Shown here: positions 1-8,912 of the stretch, piece after piece
Numbering within the stretch: position 1 is the stretch's first letter
Layout: the number at the start of each line of letters is the position of its first letter
Source of the DNA: Salinicoccus sediminis
GTDB taxonomy: Bacteria > Bacillota > Bacilli > Staphylococcales > Salinicoccaceae
Direction of reading: 5' to 3'
NCBI RefSeq assembly: GCF_000986795.1
Contig: NZ_LAYZ01000025.1
Location: 62,001-126,000, forward strand
DNA: 64,000 nt
The notes under the pieces: generated by a model
What the model saw: the letters and a program-made list of their open reading frames with translations, nothing else
Told to the model about the DNA's origin: nothing
The model's database searches: none
Program-made: the position numbers and the translations under genes

Positions 1-309
1 GCGGACTGTACTCATACCATGAAAAAGATGCACCGCGCGGACAGCCGCGGGGTTCGAATTCAGGCATGTCTGGCCCGCAGGATGGATAGTCGATCTGCTG
101 GTTTTCCCAGGTGATGACCCCGTTCTTCACAAACACCTTCCACGAACAGGACCCGGTACAGTTCACCCCGTGTGTGGTGCGCACTACTTTGTCATGGCTC
201 CAGCGTTCCCTGTAAAGCCGCTCCCAGTCACGGTTCTTCTGCTCAAGCACCGACCAGTCACCGTTGAATTTCTCTGTCGGTTTAAAATACTTCAGGCCTT
301 TAAACATCC
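1..309 (-). CDS. narG: Respiratory nitrate reductase alpha subunit, N-terminal fragment (runs off the window)
   Basis: The reverse strand encodes the first 103 residues of a molybdopterin nitrate reductase alpha chain. The N-terminal iron-sulfur motif is visible as His46, Cys50, Cys54 and a later Cys in RGCPRG near residue 89, inside the family block THGVNCTGSCSW. The ATG has a GAGGAG Shine-Dalgarno about 8 bases upstream. The rest of the gene lies beyond position 1. A second, complete narG lies at 44583-48260 on the same strand and is clearly similar over this part but not identical, with a different N-terminal leader, so the genome carries two alpha-subunit paralogues. The product should reduce nitrate at the cytoplasmic face of the membrane with NarH and NarI. 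Whether this copy is intact cannot be seen. Confidence 0.93.
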
Positions 310-369
310 GGCACACTCCTCTTAATCAAGTTACCTTTATTATGTAATAGTATTCACAAACAATGAATC

Positions 370-402
370 AGGGAATTTCCTAATATCTCCTGGAAATTCC
401 CT
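370..402. promoter_or_regulatory. Inverted repeat upstream of narG, candidate NreC-type activator site
   Basis: Two perfectly complementary 11-base arms, AGGGAATTTCC at 370-380 and GGAAATTCCCT at 392-402, are separated by 11 bases, so the centres are 22 bp (two helical turns) apart. Each arm resembles the staphylococcal NreC half-site TAGGG. They sit 60-95 bases upstream of the narG start. NreC is the response regulator that activates nar genes under low oxygen in staphylococci. The assignment is by motif similarity only, and nreABC is not in the window. Confidence 0.45.
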
Positions 403-566
403 ATCTCAACATAAGAGGTATATTCCATCATCCTGTCGAAGGCCCTAGCAGCCTGCACTGGAGCTCAGGAGCTTGTCAGGGAAATCCCTTCTCCCTCCCG
501 TTTATAAATCAGCATGGCGGGAATCATATGAATGTATGAATCAATAATATATTGGAGGTATTCAGA

Positions 567-893
567 ATGTCCCATGAACAGAACCGGAATCTGATTCAGA
601 CGCTGCATGAGTGCGCCGAGGCATGCAACCACTGTTATGATGCCTGCCTGAAGGAAGAAAATGTGAAAATGATGGCGGAGTGCATACGACTCGACCGTGA
701 ATGCGCGGATATCTGTTCCTACCTGGAGCATGCACTGACGAGGAATACACCGTTCGGCTCCGAGCTTGCAGCCGTATGTGCAGAAATCTGTGAAGCATGC
801 GGTAACGAATGCCGAAAGCACGACCATGAGCACTGCCAGAAATGCGCGGATGCATGCTTCAAATGCGCCAATGCATGCAAGGAAGCGGCGTAA
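567..893 (+). CDS. Four-helix-bundle copper-binding protein (Csp/DUF326 family)
   Basis: The gene encodes 108 residues with about 17 cysteines, mostly in CxxxC spacing along predicted helices (CAEACNHCYDAC, CADICSY, CAEICEACGNEC, CQKCADACFKCANAC). This is the pattern of the Csp copper storage family, in which cysteines line the inside of a four-helix bundle and bind many Cu(I) ions. No signal peptide is visible, which suggests a cytosolic Csp3-like form. The start is the ATG at 567 rather than the TTG at 552, because GGAGG at 554-558 is correctly spaced for 567. It reads away from the narG copy and lies 3 kb from the CsoR-boxed ydhK-copB operon, so a shared role in copper buffering is plausible. 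No CsoR box is seen directly upstream. Confidence 0.85.
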   Translation: MSHEQNRNLIQTLHECAEACNHCYDACLKEENVKMMAECIRLDRECADICSYLEHALTRNTPFGSELAAVCAEICEACGNECRKHDHEHCQKCADACFKCANACKEAA

Positions 894-904
894 TCTTTAC
901 AGTG

Positions 905-937
905 AAAAGGGCTGACGGATAATCCGTCAGCCCTTTT
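905..937. terminator. Bidirectional terminator between the copper-binding protein and the YhfC-type gene
   Basis: A 12-bp perfect stem (GGGCTGACGGAT, loop of one to three bases, ATCCGTCAGCCC) is flanked by AAAA and TTTT. It can stop the rightward csp-like transcript and the leftward gene that ends at 937. Confidence 0.9.
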
Positions 938-1722
938 CAAATTTCCATATTCTCTTCGATTCTTCTGTTTCTGAGACTGACATTATAGGCAATCCACAAT
1001 GTCACCAGGGTCATGACTATAAATCCGGCATACATCACCCACATGCTTGTGATGAGGCCCGCCTGCATCATTGCAGCTGTCACGTTCGTCAATGCATGAA
1101 GGACGATCGCCAGCGGAAACAGCCGCCACCGTCCCTTCATTACCGCAGCAAAGACGATGACGGACAGACCGAGATGTACACCGATCGCAAAGATGCGTTC
1201 AACAATACCGAGTGCGTATGCAACGGCCGGTGTTCCGACAATCGACTCGACTGTCGCTTGGGGCAGGGTATCCACGATGCTGCTGCCGCTGTTGATCATG
1301 AAACTGAAAATGATCGTATTCAGCATGCCGAGACCCAGGACGATGACCGCTTCGATGCCGCCGTGACCGATGCCGTAGGAGATGGCCGAATCCACCTGCC
1401 TGTATTTCTTTTTCATCAGCAGGAAAGCCGTCAGCCGCCCCGTCTCTTCAAATATTCCCGCAGCCAGCACACCATAGAGTACATACAGCCACGGCGAGTC
1501 GACCAGCGTATGCACTTCTCCTCCCTCCCCAGGCCTCAGGACAAGGAGGTGGGAAATCTGTTCCAGGACCATCGCAAAGATGATGAACGTCGCCGCACCG
1601 ATAAGGATCGGGATCCACCGGATACTGAACCGCCGGCGCAGAATCAGTATGAAGATGAAAGGCAACAGTATCGAAAACAATCCCGATATGCCCATGAGCA
1701 CTATACTCGTTGTTGATATCAT
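937..1722 (-). CDS. YhfC-family integral membrane protease-like protein
   Basis: The 261-residue protein is largely hydrophobic with about seven or eight predicted membrane segments. The conserved features of the YhfC (PF10086-type) group are present: FEETGR near residue 92, GIGHGGIEA near 120 and a late HALTN. The family is related to CAAX-protease-like glutamic intramembrane peptidases, but its substrates are unknown. Its start lies about 80 bases downstream of copB, with a probable terminator between them, so it is probably its own transcription unit and not part of the copper operon. No role in copper handling can be claimed from position alone. Confidence 0.8.
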   Translation of the reverse strand: MISTTSIVLMGISGLFSILLPFIFILILRRRFSIRWIPILIGAATFIIFAMVLEQISHLLVLRPGEGGEVHTLVDSPWLYVLYGVLAAGIFEETGRLTAFLLMKKKYRQVDSAISYGIGHGGIEAVIVLGLGMLNTIIFSFMINSGSSIVDTLPQATVESIVGTPAVAYALGIVERIFAIGVHLGLSVIVFAAVMKGRWRLFPLAIVLHALTNVTAAMMQAGLITSMWVMYAGFIVMTLVTLWIAYNVSLRNRRIEENMEI

Positions 1723-1767
1723 GAATTTACACCTGCGCTTTTCTTTTTATTATAACAATAAAATGAA

Positions 1768-1790
1768 GGATGCACCGGTCCGGCACATCC
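1768..1790 (-). terminator. Probable terminator after copB
   Basis: On the reverse strand GGATGTGCCGG and CCGGTGCATCC form an 11-bp stem with two G-U wobbles, followed by TTCATTTTATTG. The T tract is imperfect, so termination may be partial, with some read-through into the YhfC-type gene. Confidence 0.55.
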
Positions 1791-1802
1791 TTTCGCGCAT
1801 CA

Positions 1803-3851
1803 TCAATCCAATTTGAGCGTCATTGCATTCAAGGCGACGATTATTGTGCTTAGAGACATCAGCACAGCTCCCACAGCCGGTGACAGCAGTATGCCGATGG
1901 AAGCGAGTATTCCTGCCGCAAGAGGCACTGCCAGAATGTTGTAGCCGGCGCCCCACCATAGGTTCTGCACCGTCTTTTTCATCGTGTTCTCTGACAATGA
2001 AAGGAAATGGATGATGTCGGAGGGTTCACTTTTGACGAGTATGACATCCCCGGACTCCACCGCAACGTCTGTACCGGCACCGATGGCAACACCTATATCC
2101 GCCCTCACAAGGCTCGGTGCATCGTTGATTCCGTCACCCACCATCATCACTTTGCTGCCTTCCTCCTGATACTCCCTGATGATGCGTTCCTTGTCTTCAG
2201 GCATCAGCTGACCGTGCACATCCTTGATGCCGAGCTCCGATGCGACGGACTCTGCAACCTGTCTGTTGTCCCCCGTCAGCATGACAGGCGTGATATCACG
2301 TTCAAGCAGCCCCTCAATCATCTTTTGGGACCCCGGTTTGATCTGGTCGCCCTGGGCAACTATGCCGCTGTTTTCACCCTCTATGATAAGGAAACTGACG
2401 GAGTTGCCCTGGCCTGCCAGGGTCTCGAACTCTTTTTTGTCATAGGAAATGCCATTATCTTCAAGGTAGGAGACGCTTGTAACTTTCATATCCTTGCCTG
2501 CAACCTGCGCTTCGAGACCAACACCAGGTATGTTGTTGACATCTTCGGCCTTTGCAGCTTCCACCTTATCAGCATGGGCCTTATCAAGTATGCCGGCTGC
2601 AAGCGGGTGGCTTGAACTCTGTTCGATTCCCGCCATGAAGCCGAGCACTTCATCATCGGTATATTCATCGGTGAAGCTTTTGTAATGATTCACCGCAAAA
2701 TTCCCTTCAGTCAATGTGCCGGTCTTATCCATCATGACCACATCCAGATGACGGGCCGTCTCGAGAGATTCCCGGTTTTTGACGATGAGGCCATTTTTCG
2801 CACCGAGTGATGTCGACCTTGCAGTAACCAGCGGGATTGCAAGTCCGAGTGCATGTGGACAGGCGATGATGAGCACTGTCACCAGGCGTTCAAGCGCAAA
2901 GTCCATTGTCCCTAAAACCATCAGCCAGATGATGAATGCCAGCAGTCCGGTGATCAGGGCAAAGTAGAATAAATATCCCGCAATCCGGTTAGACAGGAGT
3001 TCCGACCGCGATTTATCACTCTGTGCCTCGCTGACCAGATCCATCACCTGCGTGAGATAGCTGCTTTCACCGGTCCCGGTAACTTTCACATCAATCGTCC
3101 CCGACCCGTTCACCGAGCCGCCGATCACGTCATCGTCCGGAACCTTTTCGATGTTGCGCGACTCCCCTGTAACGAGCGCTTCGTCCACAGTCGTACGGCC
3201 GGATATGATTACACCATCCACCGGTATATTGTCCCCGGCTTTAACCTGTACAGTGTCGCCCTCGCCCACTTCAGAAAGTTCAACTTCCCTGCCTTCTCCA
3301 TTTTCATCCAGGACAACCGCAGTGCTCGGCAGCAATTCCGCCATCTTCTCGAGGGCATCTCCGGCATTGCCAACCGCCTTCATCTCAATCCAGTGTCCAA
3401 GCAGCATGACGACAATCAGTGTAGCCAGTTCCCAGAAGAAATCCATCGTGTGTGCATCAGGCGCCCCGAAATGATTCATATAAAATGCATAGAGGCTGTA
3501 GAAATACGCAACCGATATCCCCAGTGAAATCAGCGTCATCATCCCTGGTTTGCGTGCCTTAATCTCACCCTTCGCTCCGCCCAGGAAAGGCTGGCCGCCA
3601 TAAATATAAAGTACAGTGGCAAGAACCAGCACAAGCCAGCTGGAACCCGGGAAAGTGAACTGGAAGGGCAGGTCGATCCCCATCATCGGAGAAAGGAAGA
3701 TGATAGGTACCGCAAGGATCAGCGATATGAAAAACTTCTTCCTGAAATCCCCGTGATGATGGTGCCCTTCATGTCCCGCGCCATCATGCTGATGCGTATT
3801 GTGACCATCATGACCGTCGTGATCATGATGATTATGGTCATGTTCTGCCAT
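1803..3851 (-). CDS. copB: Copper-exporting P1B-type ATPase, CopB class
   Basis: The 682-residue protein has the full P-type ATPase set. It has a histidine-rich cytosolic N-terminus (about residues 3-34), the transmembrane metal motif CPH at 331-333, the phosphorylation site DKTGT with Asp375, the SSHP nucleotide-binding motif near 413-416, and GDGINDAP at 572-579. CPH instead of CPC, together with the His-rich tail instead of CxxC domains, marks the CopB subgroup, which exports copper (and probably silver) from the cell. It lies 30 bases downstream of the YdhK-type lipoprotein gene, behind a shared CsoR-boxed promoter. AGAGGG precedes the ATG. It is expected to act in the plasma membrane to lower cytoplasmic copper. 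Confidence 0.96.
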   Translation of the reverse strand: MAEHDHNHHDHDGHDGHNTHQHDGAGHEGHHHHGDFRKKFFISLILAVPIIFLSPMMGIDLPFQFTFPGSSWLVLVLATVLYIYGGQPFLGGAKGEIKARKPGMMTLISLGISVAYFYSLYAFYMNHFGAPDAHTMDFFWELATLIVVMLLGHWIEMKAVGNAGDALEKMAELLPSTAVVLDENGEGREVELSEVGEGDTVQVKAGDNIPVDGVIISGRTTVDEALVTGESRNIEKVPDDDVIGGSVNGSGTIDVKVTGTGESSYLTQVMDLVSEAQSDKSRSELLSNRIAGYLFYFALITGLLAFIIWLMVLGTMDFALERLVTVLIIACPHALGLAIPLVTARSTSLGAKNGLIVKNRESLETARHLDVVMMDKTGTLTEGNFAVNHYKSFTDEYTDDEVLGFMAGIEQSSSHPLAAGILDKAHADKVEAAKAEDVNNIPGVGLEAQVAGKDMKVTSVSYLEDNGISYDKKEFETLAGQGNSVSFLIIEGENSGIVAQGDQIKPGSQKMIEGLLERDITPVMLTGDNRQVAESVASELGIKDVHGQLMPEDKERIIREYQEEGSKVMMVGDGINDAPSLVRADIGVAIGAGTDVAVESGDVILVKSEPSDIIHFLSLSENTMKKTVQNLWWGAGYNILAVPLAAGILASIGILLSPAVGAVLMSLSTIIVALNAMTLKLD

Positions 3852-3881
3852 GATTCATCCCTCTTTCCTGTTCAAATTGTG

Positions 3882-4430
3882 TTATTCCACCGGCGTCAAT
3901 TCCTCTTCGGTCACCCATTTATGGTTTTCGACCTTATCACCACTTTCCGTATCTGTATAACTCACCATATAGACAGTCGTATCTTCTGCTGAATCGACTG
4001 TCGCCCCGGCGCCTTCCATGCCTTCCATATGCGCAGCTTCCAGCACGACTTCATCACCGGCTTCAAAAGGTGCATCAGCCGCATCCTCTATTTCCTCGTG
4101 AATGACCCATTTATGATCCTCGACAGGCTCACCGCCAGTCGTCGGTGTATAGGTCACACTGTAGGCTGTGGTATCGAAGGCTCCCGTGACAGTCGCCTCC
4201 GCACCGTCCATTCCTTTCATATGCTCTGCGTTGATTACCGCCTGACTGTCCACAGGATATTCAGGATTCTCCGCTCGTGAAAGGTCGTCCGGAACTTCAC
4301 CTGAACTGGAATGGTCCATTTCGGCATGATCCATCTCACCGCCGTCTTCTGAACTTCCGTCATCCGTACCGCACGCTGCCAACACAAGACCGACTGCTGT
4401 AAGTAATACCGCTAAAATTCTGAATTTCAT
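3882..4430 (-). CDS. YdhK-type lipoprotein with two DUF1541 repeats
   Basis: The predicted 182-residue precursor has a lipoprotein signal ending LVLAAC near residue 19. An acidic Met/His-rich stretch (MDHAEMDHSS) follows, then two copies of the DUF1541 module. The modules are recognisable by paired HMKGMDGAEATV / HMEGMEGAGATV and by DHKWV / NHKWV. The Met-His residues suggest surface copper binding. I chose the second of two adjacent ATGs (4430) because GGAGGT is then 7 bases upstream. It is the first gene of the copper operon, directly behind the CsoR operator and just ahead of copB. The family commonly sits next to copper ATPases, and its exact biochemical role is not established. Confidence 0.88.
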   Translation of the reverse strand: MKFRILAVLLTAVGLVLAACGTDDGSSEDGGEMDHAEMDHSSSGEVPDDLSRAENPEYPVDSQAVINAEHMKGMDGAEATVTGAFDTTAYSVTYTPTTGGEPVEDHKWVIHEEIEDAADAPFEAGDEVVLEAAHMEGMEGAGATVDSAEDTTVYMVSYTDTESGDKVENHKWVTEEELTPVE

Positions 4431-4472
4431 CATTAATACCTCCAAAGTTTTCTATTATCCTAACACACATAT

Positions 4473-4502
4473 AATATACCCTACAGGGGTATATTAAAAC
4501 AA
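4473..4502 (-). promoter_or_regulatory. CsoR operator embedded in the ydhK-copB promoter
   Basis: ATACCCTACAGGGGTAT at 4476-4492 matches the classic CsoR box of Gram-positive copper operons (compare ATACCCTACGGGGGTAT upstream of Bacillus copZA). On the reverse strand it lies between and over a -35 TTGTTT (4497-4502) and a -10 TATATT (4473-4478) spaced 18 bp. Bound CsoR would block polymerase until Cu(I) releases it. No csoR gene is in the window. Confidence 0.88.
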
Positions 4503-4546
4503 ATATACTGCCTCGGAAGTGAAGAATAATGTAACAGAACAATGAA

Positions 4547-4573
4547 AAGCCGGCCCCATAGGGAATCCGGCTT
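4547..4573 (-). terminator. Terminator after the BstA-like gene
   Basis: AAGCCGG and CCGGCTT form a stem. On the reverse strand it is followed by TTTT, immediately downstream of the stop at 4597. Confidence 0.75.
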
Positions 4574-4596
4574 CATCATATCACTCTCTAATTCAA

Positions 4597-5106
4597 TTAG
4601 TTGGATAGCGCAATCTTTATATGCTCCAGGTGATGTTCTTCATGCCAGGCCAGTTTTGCGATCTTTGTTGCCACTGTAATCCTGCCATTGGTTTCATGTA
4701 CGAAATATCTGTCCAGCTGACTCTCCGTCAGAGTTTTTCCCAAAGCCACAATGCGTTCATTGATGCCTTCCAGCATTTTCACTGAACTTTCCACAGGGAT
4801 TTCCGTATCCGGCAGCACAGCCCATTCGTCCTGGATGAAACCGGGCACTGTAGGCGCATCATCCGTCAGGGCGAGTTTCAGACGCTGGTACATGTTCAGC
4901 TGCGAATCTGCAATGTGATGGACAAGCTGGCGGACATTGAAACTGCCCCCGCGGTATGTTTTTGCCAATTCCTCATCACTCAGTGAATCAACGGTCTCCC
5001 TCAACCTGAGAGTGTAGGTTTCAATCTGGTCCAGCCATTCCTCAATGTTATCAAGCGTTACATTTTCAGGGACATCCAATTGACCGATAGGAAATTTCAC
5101 ATCCAT
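4597..5106 (-). CDS. YfiT/BstA-type DinB-family bacillithiol transferase
   Basis: The 169-residue protein has the DinB four-helix fold signature. Candidate metal-ligand histidines are in LVHHIADSQ (His63/64) and in the C-terminal WHEEHHLEHI (His155, His158, His159, His162). Close relatives such as Bacillus YfiT and staphylococcal BstA are metal-dependent S-transferases that use bacillithiol, the low-molecular-weight thiol of these bacteria, for detoxification. The start is taken at 5106, since AGGAG is only one base from the upstream ATG at 5112. It lies between the copper operon and yaiI with no shared promoter visible. Confidence 0.85.
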   Translation of the reverse strand: MDVKFPIGQLDVPENVTLDNIEEWLDQIETYTLRLRETVDSLSDEELAKTYRGGSFNVRQLVHHIADSQLNMYQRLKLALTDDAPTVPGFIQDEWAVLPDTEIPVESSVKMLEGINERIVALGKTLTESQLDRYFVHETNGRITVATKIAKLAWHEEHHLEHIKIALSN

Positions 5107-5191
5107 TGTCATGCTCCTTTTCTATACTGGTTTTAGTTTCTCTATCACTATTCAACCTAGCTGATAAACCCGAGACTGTAAAACATCTGGC

Positions 5192-5644
5192 TTATATACT
5201 CTCTTCACTCTCAAGCTTTCGTTTAAACAACTCCATAAATGCCCGCCTGTCTTCCTTCGAGAATGGTTTCGGCCCCTTCGTCCGCCCGCCGCCTTTGCGA
5301 ATCATGCTGCCCATGTATCTCGTCTCAAGAAGATGGTTGATGTTTTCATCACTATATTCGAAACCCTTATGATGGATGACCGTGCACCCTTTCGGCAGCA
5401 GTAGTGAGGCGAGACCATAGTCCTGGGTGACAGCAATATCGCCCCTTTTGGCCAGCTGGACGATCCTGAAATCCGCAGCATCCGCTCCCGCCTCGACAAA
5501 GACCGCCTCCACATGCGGCGGCAGTTCCCTCTCGGAATAGTGCGACAGACTCGATACCAGCACCAGAGAGACGTCCCTCTTCTTTGTTTCTTCTATAATG
5601 ATATCCTTCACCGGACATGCATCTGCGTCAACAATCACCTTCAT
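5192..5644 (-). CDS. YaiI/YqxD (DUF188) family protein
   Basis: The 150-residue protein starts VDADACPVK and carries QDYGLA, VIHHKG and [13 protein letters not shown], all hallmarks of the DUF188 family, which has a PIN-like fold with acidic residues at a putative nuclease site. Length and ends match the family. Function is not experimentally known. It begins with ATG behind a GGGGG-rich Shine-Dalgarno and reads away from yyaC. Confidence 0.88.
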   Translation of the reverse strand: MKVIVDADACPVKDIIIEETKKRDVSLVLVSSLSHYSERELPPHVEAVFVEAGADAADFRIVQLAKRGDIAVTQDYGLASLLLPKGCTVIHHKGFEYSDENINHLLETRYMGSMIRKGGGRTKGPKPFSKEDRRAFMELFKRKLESEESI

Positions 5645-5881
5645 AACGATTCCCCCTCGCTTTCCATTATACAGTTCTCACATGGAGGCTGTGAAAGTAT
5701 AAGCGGGAGGATGAATGATAGTTGATTATTACAAATGGGATAGCGGTATATTTTTAATTAATTCCTGCAAATTGTTCCCGCTTCGAGATTTTATAAAAAC
5801 ATTTTTTCTATTTATTTAGTATAATGTAATTAACTATTCGTGCAATTATCGGACAACATATGATTCAGGAGGTGAGAAGGC

Positions 5882-6475
5882 ATGAACTCTTTTTTCTACA
5901 GGGGACAAAAGCTGCAGCAGGAACCCGCTTCATTTTATATGGATGCCAATGGAAAACCAGAAGAAAAACATATACAGTGGCTGGCAGGTAAAGTCAGGGA
6001 TCTCCTGTCTCAAACGACAGCCATGAAAGAAGATATCGTTGTTATATGCATTGGTTCCGACCGTTATATCGGCGATGCTTTGGGGCCGCTTGTGGGGACG
6101 ATGCTCCACGAAAAAAACCTCCCTGTCAGCGTATATGGCACATTGGAAGAGCCGATACATGCGTTTAACCTGAACGGCGTATTAAAGAAAATTGATAAAA
6201 GGAAAAGTAAGCCTGTCATCATAGGTATCGACGCCTCACTTGGTGAAAGGGAACAGGTCGGTCATGTCATGTTTAAAAATGGCCCTCTGATTCCCGGGAG
6301 AGCACTGAAAAAAATGCTGCCGGAGGTCGGCGACTTCCACTTTGCAGGTTTTGTTAATTATGTCGATCCTTTACCGGAATCTCAATTTCTGAATGACACG
6401 CGGCTGTTCACAGTCATGAACCTGGCCCATGCCATTACAGATGTACTTACTGAAGTGTTTGTAGAGGACAATTAA
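5882..6475 (+). CDS. yyaC: YyaC-family protein (DUF1256, spore-protease-like fold)
   Basis: The 197-residue protein contains IVVICIGSDRYIGDALGPLVG and VIIGIDASLG, the conserved core of the YyaC/DUF1256 family, which is related to the germination protease GPR and hydrogenase maturation peptidases. AGGAGG lies about 8 bases before the ATG. In Bacillus the gene is associated with sporulation, yet nothing else in this window is sporulation-related and the inferred host family does not form spores. It may be a retained relic with another role. A strong terminator follows. Confidence 0.88.
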   Translation: MNSFFYRGQKLQQEPASFYMDANGKPEEKHIQWLAGKVRDLLSQTTAMKEDIVVICIGSDRYIGDALGPLVGTMLHEKNLPVSVYGTLEEPIHAFNLNGVLKKIDKRKSKPVIIGIDASLGEREQVGHVMFKNGPLIPGRALKKMLPEVGDFHFAGFVNYVDPLPESQFLNDTRLFTVMNLAHAITDVLTEVFVEDN

Positions 6476-6519
6476 AAGCGGAGCCATCCTGTTTGATTTC
6501 AGGATCGCTCCGCTTTTTT
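6474..6519. terminator. Bidirectional terminator between yyaC and the citM-like gene
   Basis: AAAAGCGGAGC...CAGGAT...GCTCCGCTTTTTT forms a long stem flanked by A and T tracts and separates two converging genes. Confidence 0.9.
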
Positions 6520-6536
6520 AGTTGTTCAATTTATAA

Positions 6537-7847
6537 TCAGCTTATTGCGCCTGTAATGAATGCTACAGCTATTATAATAAGCGAACAGAGTACACACCAT
6601 TTGATTGCAAAACGCTGAAGGTCTCCAAGCTCTGTTTTGACCATTCCCACCAGCAGGAGGGTGGATGCCACCAGCGGACTCAGGAAATGTACAGGCTGCC
6701 CCAGTACAGAAGCCCTCGCCACCTGCAGAGGGTCCACACCGTATGCAACTCCTGATTCTGCCAGTATCGGCAGAACCCCGAAGTAATAGGCATCATTGGA
6801 CAGCACAAATGTTAAAGGCATACTCGTCAGAGCGACAATTAACGGGTAGAATGTACTTGCTGATTCGGGGATGATGGAAACCAGTGAATTTGATACAGCT
6901 TCAACCATTCCCGTACCGGAGAAGATTCCTGAAAAGATTCCGGCTGCAAATACCAGAACGACCACTGTAAGTGCATTGCCGGCGTGTGCAGAGATACGCT
7001 CTTTTTGCTGCTGCATATCCGGGTAGTTGATCATGGCTGCAATCACGAAGCCTATCAGAAATAATATCGGTGCCGGCAGTATCCCGGTTACCAGAACGGT
7101 CATTATAGTGACCACAAGCAGTAGATTGACCCATCTTAATTTTGGACGTTTAATATCTTCCGTCTCTGCTACAGTTGCCGCAGCCGGATTCAATTCAAGA
7201 GCTTCCTTGGGAGTTACCTCGATATCTATAATACCCAGCCTTGCTCTTTCCTTCTTCCCGAGAGCGAATGAGATGAAAATAACTGCTGCCGCGCCTGAGA
7301 GCATCGTAGGCAGAAGCGGGATGAAGAATTCATTGGCATCCAGTCCGAGAGATACAATCGCTCTTGTAGCAGGACCGCCCCAAGGGGTCATACCGCTCAT
7401 GATGCTGACAGACAGCAGAGATATTGTTGCCAGAACCAGCGGATTCATGCCGATTCTGAGATAAAGCGCGAGCATCGCTGAAATAGTTATCATGTGTGTT
7501 GTCGTTCCATCTCCGTCCAGAGCGACACACATGGCGATGACAGCTGTTCCGATTGCAATTTTGACCGGATCCCCTTTGACTATATGGAGCATTTTATTGA
7601 TCAATGGATCGAAAAGCCCTGCATCAATCAGTATTCCAAAGAACAGTATGGCAAACAGCAGTAGAGCTGCTGAAGGCGCCACTGTTTTCAATCCATCGAG
7701 CATCATAGATCCGAGGCCCATGCCGAAGCCGCCAATCAGGCCAAATATAATAGGTACTATCACAAGTGCGGTAACCGGTGATAACTTCTTCGCCATAATC
7801 AGATAAGTAAATACTACGACCATTGATAATCCCAAAATTGTAAGAAT
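6537..7847 (-). CDS. CitMHS-family citrate-metal:proton symporter, apparent ATT start
   Basis: The protein (436 residues from 7847) has about 12 predicted membrane segments and family motifs including DGDGTTTHMIT, TPWGGPATRAIV and LSNDAYYFGVLPIL. The family imports citrate and related acids complexed with divalent metal. The ribosome-binding site GGAGGGG is ideally spaced only for an ATT codon at 7845-7847 that yields ILTILGLSMVVVF. The in-frame TTG at 7835 and ATG at 7823 are too far from it, and homologues, as I recall them, begin with the residues the ATT start supplies. Initiation is therefore probably at ATT. A consensus cre sits directly upstream, so glucose repression through CcpA is expected. 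Confidence 0.88.
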   Translation of the reverse strand: MLTILGLSMVVVFTYLIMAKKLSPVTALVIVPIIFGLIGGFGMGLGSMMLDGLKTVAPSAALLLFAILFFGILIDAGLFDPLINKMLHIVKGDPVKIAIGTAVIAMCVALDGDGTTTHMITISAMLALYLRIGMNPLVLATISLLSVSIMSGMTPWGGPATRAIVSLGLDANEFFIPLLPTMLSGAAAVIFISFALGKKERARLGIIDIEVTPKEALELNPAAATVAETEDIKRPKLRWVNLLLVVTIMTVLVTGILPAPILFLIGFVIAAMINYPDMQQQKERISAHAGNALTVVVLVFAAGIFSGIFSGTGMVEAVSNSLVSIIPESASTFYPLIVALTSMPLTFVLSNDAYYFGVLPILAESGVAYGVDPLQVARASVLGQPVHFLSPLVASTLLLVGMVKTELGDLQRFAIKWCVLCSLIIIAVAFITGAIS

Positions 7848-7863
7848 AAATACCCCTCCCCTT

Positions 7864-7877
7864 TGAAATCGTTTACA
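7864..7877. promoter_or_regulatory. Catabolite-responsive element (cre) upstream of the first citM-like gene
   Basis: TGAAATCGTTTACA matches every position of the CcpA consensus TGWAANCGNTNWCA and adjoins the ribosome-binding site of the symporter gene. This position is compatible with roadblock or promoter-proximal repression. Confidence 0.8.
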
Positions 7878-8048
7878 AAAATTATAATTGAAATTTTCAG
7901 TAAAGTTATTGATAGATATACGATATTACAAGGTCATGGATAAGTAAAATATAGTTTTTTTATGCATTTTGCTAAAAATTTTTTATAAACCACTATTGGT
8001 AATACATTGGAGTATTAAATATACAATTAAACTTTGCAGTTATTGCAA

Positions 8049-8912
8049 TTATATTTCAGGATGATCGTTCAAAAACTTTATAAAGTTTTTAACCGTTGAG
8101 AGGCGGAGGGAATCTTCGTTGTACATTATCCAGGTATTCCTTTCCACAAGATCCCCGTTTCTATAGAACAACTCATAATTATAAAGATTATCAGAAGGCT
8201 CAAGGCAGATTTCCGGGACAATAGCAATGCCCAGCCCGTTTTTAACCATCTCCTTGCATGTTTCCTGCCGATCCGTTTCCATTGTGACTAATGGCGGTCT
8301 TGAATATCTGTCATGCCACCACCCTTTAATGAGGCTGTCCAGCGAACTGTCGGTTTTATAGTTTATGAAGGGAAGGTCCTGTATTTTTTCAATATCCACC
8401 TCTTCGCTTGATATCAAACACAGCTTTTCTTTGTGCAGCAGCTGTTTCTCCCCGTACCAATCGTGATTTCCCCGCAAAATTCCCAGTTGGACTTTGGAAG
8501 AATCCAGCAGTTTCATGATGTCCGTACTCCATCCTGTATTCACGTTGAATTGAACATTCGGGTATTGTAGTGAATATTTTTTTAATATTTTAGGCAGTTT
8601 ATACTGGGCGAAATTGCTCGAGACCCCCAAACGCAACGTTCCCCTTACTTCTCCTTGAAGATTTGACATATAATCTTTCGTCTTCTGGAGATGATTTATC
8701 ATTTCCTCTGCGTATTGCGCCAGATACGCACCTTCAGAAGTAAATTCAACCCCTCCTTTCACTTTAAAGAACAAGGGTGTTCCGAATTCCTTCTCCAGGT
8801 TTTTAAGTCTATATGTAAGAGCGGGCTGCGAAACATATAAACGCTCAGAAGTATGACTGATATTCTTTTCTTCATATAAAATTTTCAGCACATTCCAATC
8901 TTTTTCATCCAT
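8049..8912 (-). CDS. LysR-family transcriptional regulator
   Basis: The 287-residue protein has a winged helix-turn-helix at about residues 3-60 (ISHTSERLYVSQPALTYRLKNLEKEFGTPLF) and an inducer-binding domain from about residue 90 that ends with the PBP-like fold. GGAGG lies 7 bases before the ATG. It is divergent from the PrpF-type gene and upstream of the citM-like gene on the same strand, so it most likely senses a tri- or dicarboxylate and controls one or both neighbours. The inducer cannot be inferred from sequence. Confidence 0.92.
   Translation of the reverse strand: MDEKDWNVLKILYEEKNISHTSERLYVSQPALTYRLKNLEKEFGTPLFFKVKGGVEFTSEGAYLAQYAEEMINHLQKTKDYMSNLQGEVRGTLRLGVSSNFAQYKLPKILKKYSLQYPNVQFNVNTGWSTDIMKLLDSSKVQLGILRGNHDWYGEKQLLHKEKLCLISSEEVDIEKIQDLPFINYKTDSSLDSLIKGWWHDRYSRPPLVTMETDRQETCKEMVKNGLGIAIVPEICLEPSDNLYNYELFYRNGDLVERNTWIMYNEDSLRLSTVKNFIKFLNDHPEI

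Noticed and set aside
8071-8090. The palindrome AAAAACTTTATAAAGTTTTT, considered as a terminator.
   Set aside because: It lies inside the 3' coding part of the LysR gene, encodes conserved helix residues in frame and has only A-T pairs, so a weak stem at best.
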